NCBI RefSeq assembly: GCF_900115135.1
Contig: NZ_FOVK01000002.1
Location: 318,512 to 382,511 of the forward strand
Source of the DNA: Proteiniclasticum ruminis
Lineage (GTDB): Bacteria; Bacillota; Clostridia; Clostridiales; Clostridiaceae
Length of the DNA stretch: 64,000 bases
Reading direction: 5' to 3'
Below, in pieces: positions 52,911 to 62,200 of the stretch. Numbering within the stretch: position 1 is the first letter of the stretch; each line of letters opens with the position of its first letter. The notes under the pieces are model-generated. The model was not told the origin of the DNA and ran no database searches. It worked only from the letters and a program-made list of their open reading frames with translations. Position numbers and translations under genes: made by a program.

Positions 52911-55900
52911 ATGAATAAAAAGTATAGAAGAATCACTGCCTATCTACTGATGATCCTGGTGCTCCTTCAGTTTTTTGTGAAAGAAACCAAAGTGGTCCAA
53001 GCGGAAAATGAAAGTGCGTTGTCGATCCTTTCCGTCATGGCCACCACGGAATCTGGAGAGGCTGTAACCAAAGTCTTCAAAGAAGAACCGTTTTTCCTTA
53101 TGTATGAAGTCCTGGAAAAAGAAGGGGTGAACTTTGTGGAAGAAGGACAGCCACAGCCTCTTGGAAGAATTCCAGCACCTTTTCTCATAGAGGAAGATCA
53201 GGAAGTTCCTGTTGTAATAGAAGGGGAGGACAACACTTCTTTAGGGACAGTGTATGTGAAGAAGGATGGGACCCTCTCCTTATCCATGAATAGATCCGGG
53301 GGAGGAGAAAAAGAGAAGCCCTCTTTTGGGGTTTTTAGTGTCAAGGTAAGCCTGTCTTCCGAGATGAAGCCTGGCAGCTATGTGGTGCCGGTACCTCTCT
53401 CCGGGGAGGTCTTTGGGCAGGTGAACCTGGAAGTCTTTGAGGGGAAACCAGTCCCTGAGGATCCTTCTTTAGAGCTGGTACTGGAGGAGGGTGTAGTAAA
53501 AGAGGCGGTAGAAGAGGAAAAGATGGAAGAAAGCCTTGAAGGCATCTTGGCAGCACCTACTGAAGAAGAGTCTTCTACGGAGGAGCCCCTTTCAGAGGAG
53601 ATGCCAACAGCGGGAGCGGACAATCCGTTATCCGACGTGCGGCTGGAGCTGTCTACCCATATCAAAGACAAGGTAGTCTACTTCACGGGAGAAGAGGTCT
53701 TCTTTTATCTGGATGTGGATCTTAGTGCCATCACAGAAGGCATTGATTCTCCAGAGCTGGTTCTTCGGATTCCGAAAAAATATGTCCAGTCCCTGAAAGC
53801 ATCGGATCTTTCTGCCCAGGACTCCAAAGTCATTTCCGTCGTGGAAGAGGATTTTCTCATCACCTATAAGCTCACCTCCCTCACGGGAGGCATGACGCTG
53901 CGGGTTCCTTTCTCCGTCACCACCCATAACGGCAATACACCAGATGGCTACGTGCTGCCTGTGGAAGGGGTGCTGAAGCAAGGACCGGACCAGGTGGTGA
54001 AAACTGCCAGTCTTTCTGTGTCTTATGCGGTTTATAAGCCTAATTTGCAAAAGTCCATCCGCGCAGGATCCTACTACACTTCCACTGATGGGGTGAGTGT
54101 ATTTGCGGGTGTTTCTGATGAGGCGGATCCAAGTCTCATTTCATCAAAGACAGGCACCTATGTGAGCTTTATCTATCAGATTGTGCCAAAGCCAGGCACT
54201 ACCTACCCATCTTCCAATACGGGTGGAAGAAACTACAGCAGCTACACCATCACCGATTATGTACCTGAAGGGGCGGTTTTTGACAAAGAGGCAAATCTGG
54301 GATGGGTCTATGATGAGGTCACCAGAGAAGCGGTGTTCACAGGAGTGGGGAATTCTTTGCTTAGCTATTTTGGTGTGCTTTATAATTCGCCGGTCTTGAA
54401 ACTTCGTTTTCCTTCACAGCCTGTGAATACGGATTTTGTAAATAAAGCCAAGCTTAGTGCGGTGCCTCTTGATAAAACAGAAGAGGAAAGTCTACTCATA
54501 AGGGAGGACGACATAAAGTTTCGATTGAACACAACGGTGCGTAAATTCACCGTTTCCAAAAACAGAATGCATCCTCTCCAGATCATAGATGATCTCAGAG
54601 AGAAATCCAAAGTGTATGGATTCAATCTGACGGTAAACAATACGGAGATGGAGCTTCCTCTGGAAAACTTCACCATCAGAGACTATGGTCTGGATGAAAG
54701 AATGAAGTTCACCCGGGTGGAGATTCCAAGGAGTCTTGCCTATGAGGGTCTTCTGGAAGTCGTAGTAAAGGATGCGCAAGGGGTGGAGACCCTTCTTGAC
54801 AGGGACATCAGCGTGAAAGATGCAGCCTATGTGCGGGATGTGCCTGAAGAGACCGAGGAGATCATCTTAAGGAGCCAGGCAGGGGGCGTGCTGCCTTTTA
54901 ATAGTTCTTTTACCATGAGAACCTATGTGACGTTTAAAGATCCAGCATCCGTGAAGTACTCTGATAAGGCTGTGGAAAATTACCTCTACAACTATATGGA
55001 GGTAAAAGGTGCCTATAAGGGGGTAGGAGGAGAACTCAGCGCCCTGTCCAGCAGCTTTTATGAGCTGATACCTTACAAACCTCAGGTCTATCTTTCTAAA
55101 ACAAGGACCAGTTCTTCCATTTCCTATTTTATGGGAGAAGAGGTGCAGTTTACCTTAACTGGATGGATGTCTGGCAGCGGGAAGATTCTGCCGGGGGATG
55201 AGTTTCAGGGAGAAAAGATTGTGGATCTTCTGCCTCCTGGAATAGAGTATGTGCCAGGCAGCGGCTCTGTTTATTATCATTACCATTTGCCCCGAAGAGA
55301 TTACATCGATACGGTGCCTGAAGTTGTCTACAATTATAAAGGGACAGGACTCACGGCACTGATCTGGTCCTTTCTCCGACCGGTGGAAGGGATCCCTTAT
55401 GAAGGGTTTGGAAATCTTGCTTTATTCAATCTTTATTACCGGGTGAAGGTGACGAAGTACGCTGCGGAAGGGACGAACACCAACAGCGCCTGGCTCACTT
55501 GGACGAACAATGACAAGATCTTTCCTTTGAATGCAAAGAAGGACCAGTATGATATCGATGGCGACGGGAATGTGGAGGAACTGTTTTCCAGTACACAGAA
55601 CGCGTTTCGTTTTATTCCTCCAAAAGAGCTGATTCTCACGAAGAAAGTGAAGGGTTCCCTGGATGATCTGTACCTTCTGCCGCCATCTACGGGAGGAAAC
55701 GAGCTGGGGACAGAAGGGGTCTATGAACTCCAGGTCTACAACAACTCCATTGTGGACATCTCCACCCTGGGCTTTCTCGATGTGCTTCCTCATGTAGGAG
55801 ATGAAATGGGGGTTCCGGACCGGGAAGGAAATCCCATCCCCCGGGGATCCCAGTTTCCAGTGTCCTTGACGGGGCCGGTGACAGTGCCTTCAAAGTTTAC

Positions 55901-58217
55901 AGCATACTATTCCAGCACCTCGCCTTTAAAGGATCTGGAAGCCTACTACGCCGGGGATCACTGGAGCCTTGAGGTTTCAGACTACAGCGCGGTGAAGGCG
56001 GTGAAGATTGTCCTGACACAAGGGGTTCTCAAAACAGGACAGAAGGTGAGCTTCTATGTGCCTTATGAGGTGCCTCTGGATACTGACCTTAAAACCGGCA
56101 TGGTGGCCACAAACTCCTTTATGGGCACGGTGAACACAAAGAATTTCTTTGAAACCAACGCCGTGTCCACGGCGCTGTACCGCTATGAGGTGGATGGCTA
56201 TCTTTTCAATGAAGAAGATGGCGATGGAGTTTTTCAGGAAGAAGAAGGGGTGTTTTCTGACTATATTGTGGAGCTGACGGATGAAAAGGGAAATCCTGTG
56301 TTAGACCCTGATGGAAACCCTGTGACAACACGGACCGATGAGAAGGGGTACTATCATCTGGATGTCTTTAGAGAAGGCACCTACAAGATTCGGGTGAAGA
56401 CACCGGAGGGCTATGAAATCACTACGCTTAAAGAGGAAGAAAATCTTGGATCCCATCTGGAGCCAGATGGCAGTACCAAAGCCTTTCCCTTAAACCGGGA
56501 AAATCTCAAGGCACGAAAAAATGCCGGATTCCTGGGTGTTCTTTCTGACATGGCCTTTACGAAGAGCTTGAAAGAAGGACAGCTGGTGCTGGGAAATACC
56601 CTTTTATACAGTTTTTCTCTAAAAAACACCGGAACGGTTTCGCTTCGTGGAGTAAAAATCACCGATGCCCTGGAAGGAATCAGTGATCTAAAAAACTATA
56701 AAGCAGATGAAGAGCCGGTGGATTCTCTGGAAGGCCTTGTGCTCTCTCCAGGAAGTACCCTTACGGCGGAGGCTTCTTATGAGGTGACCCAAAAGGATGT
56801 GGACCGGGGATTTGTCCTAAATCATGCGGAGGCTGCAGCTTATGACAAGGAAGGGAAGGAGCTGAAAAAAGAGGCGAAGGTCCGGGTAGAGGGAGAGCTT
56901 CTGCCGGAAATCACCCTAACGAAAACCTCTGAGGAGTCCTCCTTCAAGGAGAAAGAAGAGGTGCTGCACTTTACCCTCGTTGCAGAAAACACGGGCAATG
57001 TGACTCTCTATGGGGTGGAGATTGAAGATCTTCTCCCGGATCTTTTTGATGTGTCCTTTACTCTTAGAAATAAGGAGGGGGAGACCCTTGGGTCTTCTCC
57101 GGTCAATGGGGAGGTTATGCTTCTTCCCGGGGAAGCCCTTATCATGAAAGCCAGCTATCGGGTGACTCAAAAGGATGCGGATCAAGGGGAAATCCTAAAC
57201 CGCGCCGTGGCCACGGCGTATCGGCATGACCCAGGAGCGCTTGAACCAGAAGAGGAGAATGATAAGGTCGCGGATGAGGCGGAGCTTACCATAAAAGGGA
57301 CGGGAACCTCCAGTCTCTCTTTCGAGAAGACTGTGGACCGGAAAGAACTTCTGGCTGGAGATCTTCTCACCTATACCTTTACCTTAAAGAATACCGGGGA
57401 GAGAACCCTAAAGGATCTTAGGATTGTGGATGGTCTTCAAGGATTGTCAGAGCTTTTTGACATACAAGTGGATGAACATCCTATAGAAAACCTGAAAGGT
57501 CTTTCCCTTCTTCCAGGAGAGGTGCTCAAGGCAAAGGCTTCATACTTAGTCACTCAAAAGGATGTGGATGCTGGAATTCTCGTAAATGAAGCGGTGGCTA
57601 CAGCGTTGGACCCCCAAGGGGAAAAGCTGGAAGCAAAAAGTACAGCGGTTTTAACGGCAGAAGGGGTACCGTACCTCACAATAAGGAAGACGTCGGATAA
57701 AACAAAGTTCGACCATCTTGGGGAAGAGATCCGATTCACGGTAGAGGCGAAAAACCAAGGAGCAGTGACTATAAAAAAGGTGCTCCTGGCAGATCACTTG
57801 CCAAATCTTTATGATGTGACGGTGTCTCAACTGACGGAAGGTGGAGAAGTGCTGACAGAGGACGTGAAAAATGGAGAAGTAACCCTTCTGCCTGGGCAGT
57901 CACTTCGCCTAACGGCCAGCTACAAGGTGACGGAGGAAGATCTTGAGGCAAAAGAACTTATAAACTATGCGGAAGTCACTGGAGAGGATCCAAAAGGCGA
58001 AAAGCTTTTTGCCTCTGACAAGGTCACTCTGAAAAAGGAGCAGGGAGAGATCGGAGAACAGGAGGAAGTTTCTACTTTACCGTCCACTGGGTCCGCCAAA
58101 GAGTACTGGCCCCTTCTGGGACTGATTCTCTTACTTGGTGGGGGAGGATATTTTGGTTCACTTCTTCTAAAGTCTGAGAGGAGGAAGAGAGAAAGAAGAG
58201 GAGCCAGGCCATGGTAA
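52911..58217 (+). CDS. LPXTG-anchored surface adhesin with SdrD-like B domain and four DUF11/DUF7507-type repeats
   Basis: A 1768-residue protein with a signal peptide (ITAYLLMILVLLQFFV, cleaved near VQA), behind GAAGGAGG. An N-terminal region ends in an acidic Glu/Pro-rich linker (about 175-240). Long adhesin-like beta domains follow (about 240-1090). Then come an SdrD/Cna-B-like domain (about 1091-1215, with YLFNEEDGDGVFQEEEG as calcium-loop-like start) and four DUF11/DUF7507-like repeats of about 110-125 residues to about 1700. These alternate in type, the first and third being alike and the second and fourth being alike. The C terminus is a sortase signal: LPSTG at 1723-1727, a hydrophobic helix, and RRKRERRGARPW. 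It should be covalently linked to peptidoglycan. GC content is visibly higher than in the ChW genes. No sortase gene is in the window. Confidence 0.9.
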   Translation: MNKKYRRITAYLLMILVLLQFFVKETKVVQAENESALSILSVMATTESGEAVTKVFKEEPFFLMYEVLEKEGVNFVEEGQPQPLGRIPAPFLIEEDQEVPVVIEGEDNTSLGTVYVKKDGTLSLSMNRSGGGEKEKPSFGVFSVKVSLSSEMKPGSYVVPVPLSGEVFGQVNLEVFEGKPVPEDPSLELVLEEGVVKEAVEEEKMEESLEGILAAPTEEESSTEEPLSEEMPTAGADNPLSDVRLELSTHIKDKVVYFTGEEVFFYLDVDLSAITEGIDSPELVLRIPKKYVQSLKASDLSAQDSKVISVVEEDFLITYKLTSLTGGMTLRVPFSVTTHNGNTPDGYVLPVEGVLKQGPDQVVKTASLSVSYAVYKPNLQKSIRAGSYYTSTDGVSVFAGVSDEADPSLISSKTGTYVSFIYQIVPKPGTTYPSSNTGGRNYSSYTITDYVPEGAVFDKEANLGWVYDEVTREAVFTGVGNSLLSYFGVLYNSPVLKLRFPSQPVNTDFVNKAKLSAVPLDKTEEESLLIREDDIKFRLNTTVRKFTVSKNRMHPLQIIDDLREKSKVYGFNLTVNNTEMELPLENFTIRDYGLDERMKFTRVEIPRSLAYEGLLEVVVKDAQGVETLLDRDISVKDAAYVRDVPEETEEIILRSQAGGVLPFNSSFTMRTYVTFKDPASVKYSDKAVENYLYNYMEVKGAYKGVGGELSALSSSFYELIPYKPQVYLSKTRTSSSISYFMGEEVQFTLTGWMSGSGKILPGDEFQGEKIVDLLPPGIEYVPGSGSVYYHYHLPRRDYIDTVPEVVYNYKGTGLTALIWSFLRPVEGIPYEGFGNLALFNLYYRVKVTKYAAEGTNTNSAWLTWTNNDKIFPLNAKKDQYDIDGDGNVEELFSSTQNAFRFIPPKELILTKKVKGSLDDLYLLPPSTGGNELGTEGVYELQVYNNSIVDISTLGFLDVLPHVGDEMGVPDREGNPIPRGSQFPVSLTGPVTVPSKFTAYYSSTSPLKDLEAYYAGDHWSLEVSDYSAVKAVKIVLTQGVLKTGQKVSFYVPYEVPLDTDLKTGMVATNSFMGTVNTKNFFETNAVSTALYRYEVDGYLFNEEDGDGVFQEEEGVFSDYIVELTDEKGNPVLDPDGNPVTTRTDEKGYYHLDVFREGTYKIRVKTPEGYEITTLKEEENLGSHLEPDGSTKAFPLNRENLKARKNAGFLGVLSDMAFTKSLKEGQLVLGNTLLYSFSLKNTGTVSLRGVKITDALEGISDLKNYKADEEPVDSLEGLVLSPGSTLTAEASYEVTQKDVDRGFVLNHAEAAAYDKEGKELKKEAKVRVEGELLPEITLTKTSEESSFKEKEEVLHFTLVAENTGNVTLYGVEIEDLLPDLFDVSFTLRNKEGETLGSSPVNGEVMLLPGEALIMKASYRVTQKDADQGEILNRAVATAYRHDPGALEPEEENDKVADEAELTIKGTGTSSLSFEKTVDRKELLAGDLLTYTFTLKNTGERTLKDLRIVDGLQGLSELFDIQVDEHPIENLKGLSLLPGEVLKAKASYLVTQKDVDAGILVNEAVATALDPQGEKLEAKSTAVLTAEGVPYLTIRKTSDKTKFDHLGEEIRFTVEAKNQGAVTIKKVLLADHLPNLYDVTVSQLTEGGEVLTEDVKNGEVTLLPGQSLRLTASYKVTEEDLEAKELINYAEVTGEDPKGEKLFASDKVTLKKEQGEIGEQEEVSTLPSTGSAKEYWPLLGLILLLGGGGYFGSLLLKSERRKRERRGARPW

Positions 58218-58428
58218 GATAGTAATCTGGAAATGAAGCAGTACAGTGCAGAGAGTATCAATATTAAAGGGTCTTCTCTAGATATAAACTTCAGGTGATG
58301 ACAGAACTTCGTAAAGAAAAATGATCCATAGTATTCCAAGTCTTTAGACGACAAAAGAAGGTGACATAGGAAGACCATAGTACAAGATGCAGATGATAAC
58401 TGAATAAAAAGATGAAAAAAGAGCAATG

Positions 58429-58476
58429 AAAACCTCTGGAAGGTTCCGTCATGGAGAATCCTTCCGGAGGTTTTTT
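58429..58476 (+). terminator. intrinsic terminator downstream of the adhesin
   Basis: A 13-15-bp stem (58429-58443 with 58460-58474, one G-U pair), a 16-base loop and a run of six T. It lies about 210 bases after the adhesin stop. Confidence 0.8.
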
Positions 58477-58810
58477 GGCGTAAAAGGTCCAGTTCGTGTT
58501 CAGTTCAGTTCTACGCCAGGAGAGTGTTTTTTCAAGTTTAGAAGCTTCAGAGATGCAAAAATAGACAAAACTATAAAAATGATTCGTTATTGGTAAGGAT
58601 TTGTCGAATTATTGTAGTACTGCAATTTCGAGAGTAGTTATGCCTTGTGGAAGTTGTATTCTATTATAAAATCCGAAAATAGATCAAGAGAATCCACTTG
58701 CCTTCGCAGTATCTACGGAATTATTAGGTTACAATAAAGTAACAATTAAAGTTTTAGGGTGCAGCTTGCGAACTATGTAATATAAAAACTGCAATAACCA
58801 TGGCAAATTA

Positions 58811-58819
58811 TGCTATAAT
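58811..58819 (+). promoter_or_regulatory. extended -10 promoter of the second polysaccharide locus
   Basis: TGCTATAAT fits TGnTATAAT; it is 63 bases before the chain-length gene. No good -35 is visible. Confidence 0.5.
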
Positions 58820-58881
58820 TAATATTCGAGAAATGTAGTTAGATTTTTAAATTTTAGATCGTAGAGGAGTAAGTACAGTAT

Positions 58882-59568
58882 ATGAATGAAGAAACCATAG
58901 ATTTGAGTAAATTGTGGCAGATGATTAGAAAGAAGATGGGACTCATTATTGTGTTAACGGTCCTTGTCACCATGCTGGCAGGCATTGTCACTTTTTTCTT
59001 CATCGAGCCGGAGTATAAAAGCACCGTTTCTGTATTTATCAGTGATGAGAGAGACGGAAATTCTGTTTCAGAAACCATCAATGACATCAACATGTACCAG
59101 AAGCTGGTGGACACCTATGCGGAGATTGCCAAATCCAGAACTGTTTCTGAGGATGTCATTAAGAACCTGGATCTGGATCTCACCGTAGGGCAGTTCCAAG
59201 GAATGATCAGTACATCCCCAAAAGGAAACACACAGTTTCTGAATCTAAGCGTCACTTCTACAGACAGAGAGCTGGCGTATAAAGTGGCCAACCAGATGGC
59301 AAGAAGTCTGAAGGTGGTGTCTAGAGAACTAAGAGGAACTGACATTGTGCAGATTCTCGATCCTGCCAATGTGCCAGCGGGGCCTTCGTCCCCGAATCTT
59401 CAGATGAACCTGGCCATTGGTTTTGTACTGGGCCTCATGCTGTCCGTATTCTTAGTGTTCCTTATGGAGTTCATGGATAAGACCGTGAAGGATCCGGACT
59501 TTATTACAAATGAACTGAACCTTCCTCTTCTTGCAGCCATTCCTTTCTCTGAGGATATGCAGGCGTAA
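58882..59568 (+). CDS. Wzz/YveK-type polysaccharide chain-length and export modulator
   Basis: A 228-residue protein with two membrane helices: residues about 19-40 (GLIIVLTVLVTMLAGIVTFF) and about 175-200. The extracytoplasmic region between them carries the PCP signature near the second helix (DPANVPAGPSSPNLQMN). The short cytosolic N terminus IDLSKLWQMIRKK is typical of Gram-positive CapA/YveK proteins, which pair with a separate tyrosine kinase. No kinase or phosphatase gene follows here. It probably opens the second polysaccharide locus. GAGGAG lies 12 bases before the ATG, which is somewhat long. Confidence 0.87.
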   Translation: MNEETIDLSKLWQMIRKKMGLIIVLTVLVTMLAGIVTFFFIEPEYKSTVSVFISDERDGNSVSETINDINMYQKLVDTYAEIAKSRTVSEDVIKNLDLDLTVGQFQGMISTSPKGNTQFLNLSVTSTDRELAYKVANQMARSLKVVSRELRGTDIVQILDPANVPAGPSSPNLQMNLAIGFVLGLMLSVFLVFLMEFMDKTVKDPDFITNELNLPLLAAIPFSEDMQA

Positions 59569-59591
59569 TCTAGACTAGTGATGGAGATGAA

Positions 59592-61466
59592 TTGATAATG
59601 ATGCTACTGAAATACAGAAAATATAAGAGAATCTTCATCCTCCTGGCGGATGTTCTTCTCATCTTCTTTTCCTTTGTCATGGCTAATATGCTGCTTCATG
59701 AATTTCGCGTGCCTCTGATTGATCAGGGCACCTTTTCATTTTATGGGATAGTGATTCCACTTTCATATGTTCTCATATTCTATGCCTTCGGCCTCTATCA
59801 GAGTCTTTGGACCGTGGCAGGGTATTATGACTACCGGAATGTGGTCATGGCCAATGTCATTTCTGGGCTTACGGTGAATCTTCTGAGCATCCTTCTTTTT
59901 AATGGTCTCATTTCCATCTCTGTCATCATTATGGGTTCCATCATGGCTCTCACGGGGACCTTGGCGGTGAGAATGTACTTTAGAATCTACAGAAGACTTC
60001 TTCTGGAGAAACTTCCCAGAAAGGGGGATGAGCATCCGGGTCTGAAGAAGGTCCTTATCATTGGAGCGGGCCAGGCGGCAGCTATGATTATCAAGGAGAT
60101 CAGAAACCACCGTGAGCTTCTTATGGAAGTGGTGGGCCTTGTGGATGACTCTGAGTTCAAGCAAGGGTCAAGGATTGCAGGGTATAAGGTTCTTGGCAAG
60201 GCCAAGGAGATTCCAGTTCTTGTGGAAAAATTAGAGGTAGATGAGATCCTCTTTGCCATTCCGAGTCTTTCTCATGAAGACCGAAGACGGGTGCTGGATA
60301 TTGCAAAGACAACTAAGGCCAGGCTGAAGACTCTGCCTGGTATTTATGAGATGGTGGATAAAGGGATCAACATTTCCTCCATCCGTGATGTGGAGATTTC
60401 AGATCTTCTGGGGAGAAAAGAGATCAAGCTCAATAATGAAAAGATCTCTGAGTATATCAAAGGAAAGACGGTGATGGTCACAGGGGGCGGAGGCTCCATC
60501 GGCAGCGAGCTCTGCAGACAGATTGCAGCCCTTCAGCCGAAGAAGCTCATCATCCTGGACATCTATGAGAACAACGCCTATGCCATTGAAAACGAGCTGA
60601 AGAGAAAGTATCCGGAGATGCACCTTCTGACGCTCATAGCGTCTGTTAGGGATCAGAAGAAGATCGACAGGATTTTTAAAGCAGAGAAGCCGGAGACGGT
60701 GTTCCATGCAGCGGCTCATAAGCATGTGCCTCTCATGGAGACCAGCCCCGAGGAAGCCATCAAAAATAATGTCTTTGGTACGCTGAATGTGGCACTAGCT
60801 GCCAGAAACTTTGGCACAGAGAAGTTCATTCTTATTTCTACAGATAAGGCTGTGAACCCTACGAACATCATGGGGGCTTCCAAGAGGCTCTGTGAGATGA
60901 TTGTTCAGACCCTGGATGCGGATGCGGAAAAGACAGAGTTTGTGGCGGTGCGGTTTGGAAATGTATTAGGATCCAATGGGTCTGTGATTCCTCTATTTAA
61001 GGAGCAGATTAAGAACGGCGGTCCTGTGACCTTAACCCATAAGGATATTGTGAGATACTTCATGACCATTCCGGAAGCGGTGCAACTGGTTTTACAGGCT
61101 GGGTCTTACGCCCAGGGAGGGGAGATCTTTGTACTGGATATGGGAGATCCTGTGAGGATTTATGATCTGGCGGAAAATCTCATTCGTCTTTCCGGGTATG
61201 AGCCCCATGAGGATATTGAGATAAAAGTGACAGGTCTTCGTCCCGGGGAGAAGCTTTATGAGGAGCTTCTCATGGCGGAGGAAGGACTGGAGAAGACACC
61301 CAATGAACTCATCTATATCGGAAGACCCAATGGATTTGATAAAGAGACTCTGAAGGAAACTTTGATGATGCTGAAGGAGAAAATTCATGATGAGGAAGTG
61401 TCTTCAAAGATGGTGAAGGAGCTTGTGGGTTCCATCGTAAAGACCTACACACCGGATTTGAGGTAA
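59592..61466 (+). CDS. membrane-bound UDP-sugar 4,6-dehydratase (CapD/PglF type)
   Basis: A 624-residue protein from a TTG at 59592 with GGAG five bases before; the ATG at 59598 is the alternative. Four N-terminal helices (to about residue 130) are followed by a Rossmann domain (KVLIIGAGQAAAMIIKEI) and a C-terminal dehydratase domain. That domain has VMVTGGGGSIGSELCRQI, FHAAAHKHVPLME, STDKAVNPTN and MGASKRLCE, where Met replaces the usual catalytic Tyr, as in PglF-like enzymes. It should convert UDP-GlcNAc to the 4-keto-6-deoxy sugar used for bacillosamine, FucNAc or similar. The aminotransferase that could follow it is 1.6 kb downstream, after two unrelated genes. Confidence 0.92.
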   Translation: MIMMLLKYRKYKRIFILLADVLLIFFSFVMANMLLHEFRVPLIDQGTFSFYGIVIPLSYVLIFYAFGLYQSLWTVAGYYDYRNVVMANVISGLTVNLLSILLFNGLISISVIIMGSIMALTGTLAVRMYFRIYRRLLLEKLPRKGDEHPGLKKVLIIGAGQAAAMIIKEIRNHRELLMEVVGLVDDSEFKQGSRIAGYKVLGKAKEIPVLVEKLEVDEILFAIPSLSHEDRRRVLDIAKTTKARLKTLPGIYEMVDKGINISSIRDVEISDLLGRKEIKLNNEKISEYIKGKTVMVTGGGGSIGSELCRQIAALQPKKLIILDIYENNAYAIENELKRKYPEMHLLTLIASVRDQKKIDRIFKAEKPETVFHAAAHKHVPLMETSPEEAIKNNVFGTLNVALAARNFGTEKFILISTDKAVNPTNIMGASKRLCEMIVQTLDADAEKTEFVAVRFGNVLGSNGSVIPLFKEQIKNGGPVTLTHKDIVRYFMTIPEAVQLVLQAGSYAQGGEIFVLDMGDPVRIYDLAENLIRLSGYEPHEDIEIKVTGLRPGEKLYEELLMAEEGLEKTPNELIYIGRPNGFDKETLKETLMMLKEKIHDEEVSSKMVKELVGSIVKTYTPDLR

Positions 61467-61515
61467 ACTCATTTTCATCATAGAGTATGCTCACTTTGAT
61501 TACAGGAGTGGTTTT

Positions 61516-61901
61516 GTGAAGAAGAAGTATCTGATGAAGAAACTAGGAAAATACAGGAATAAGCGCTCAAGGAGTGAAAAGGGATTTACGCTCCTTGAGC
61601 TCCTTGCGGTCATGGGGCTCCTTGCGATTCTTCTTGCCTTTGCTTCTCTTAAGGGGACTGATATCTTGGCAAATGCAAGAGAACGTGTTTGTCAGTATAA
61701 TCGGACACAGCTTATTAAAAAAATGAGAGTCATCTTGTAGCAACTAGAGAAGAGCACAACGAAACACTTTTAGCAGGATTTATACTGGAAGAGGGAGGAA
61801 ATATCTGTCCTAGTCATGGTACAATAAGTATTGCATTTCAAAATTTGCTTTTTAGTATGCATGACATAGATGAAGATGATGTTCCATATTTACTGAAGTG
61901 A
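61516..61901 (+). pseudogene. type II/IV pseudopilin-like protein, frameshifted at an A7 run
   Basis: The open frame from the GTG at 61516 (AGGAG upstream) starts with a basic stretch and the prepilin peptidase site EKGFTLLELLAVMGLLAIL. It then stops at 61740 after 74 residues. At the run of seven A (61717-61723) a shift of -1 opens a frame that continues to TGA 61899-61901. This frame adds about 59 residues, including LLAGFILEEGGNICPSHGTI, the Gly-Gly/Cys-Pro pattern common near the C terminus of pseudopilins. The reconstructed protein has about 128 residues, a normal length. The break is therefore a real frameshift, a sequencing error, or slippage on the A run. No other pilus gene is nearby. 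Confidence 0.7.
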
Positions 61902-61940
61902 TTGGATTAATTACATGACGTGATTATCACAAAAGCATGA

Positions 61941-62087
61941 AAACCACCATATGTTGTGGGTAAAAATATTTGGTTACCATATGTTGCGCAAAATACATCC
62001 TTTATGCATAATCGGGCGCGACGTGAGTATGGTGAAAGGATAAAGAAGCTTCATGGCAGTGATATCAATGATTTCAACAGAAAATAA
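61941..62087 (+). pseudogene. possible coding remnant without start codon
   Basis: A 48-codon open stretch with protein-like composition (VVGKNIWLPYVAQNTSFMHN, then RARREYGERIKKLHGSD) begins directly after a TGA and has no start codon or ribosome binding site. It may be the tail of a decayed gene. I cannot assign a family. Confidence 0.25.
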
Positions 62088-62200
62088 AATGTACATTTCA
62101 AAAGAAGATTACAAGTTATATCATCTAGTCATATAAATCAGAGAATTACAATGCCTAATAAGGCACATGAAATAAAATCATATTATTGGGAGGATATCAT

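Larger units (their letters stand above)
58218..58881. other. intergenic region between the adhesin and the second polysaccharide locus
   Basis: About 660 bases with the terminator at 58429-58476 and the promoter at 58811. No coding frame is supported on either strand. Confidence 0.6.
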
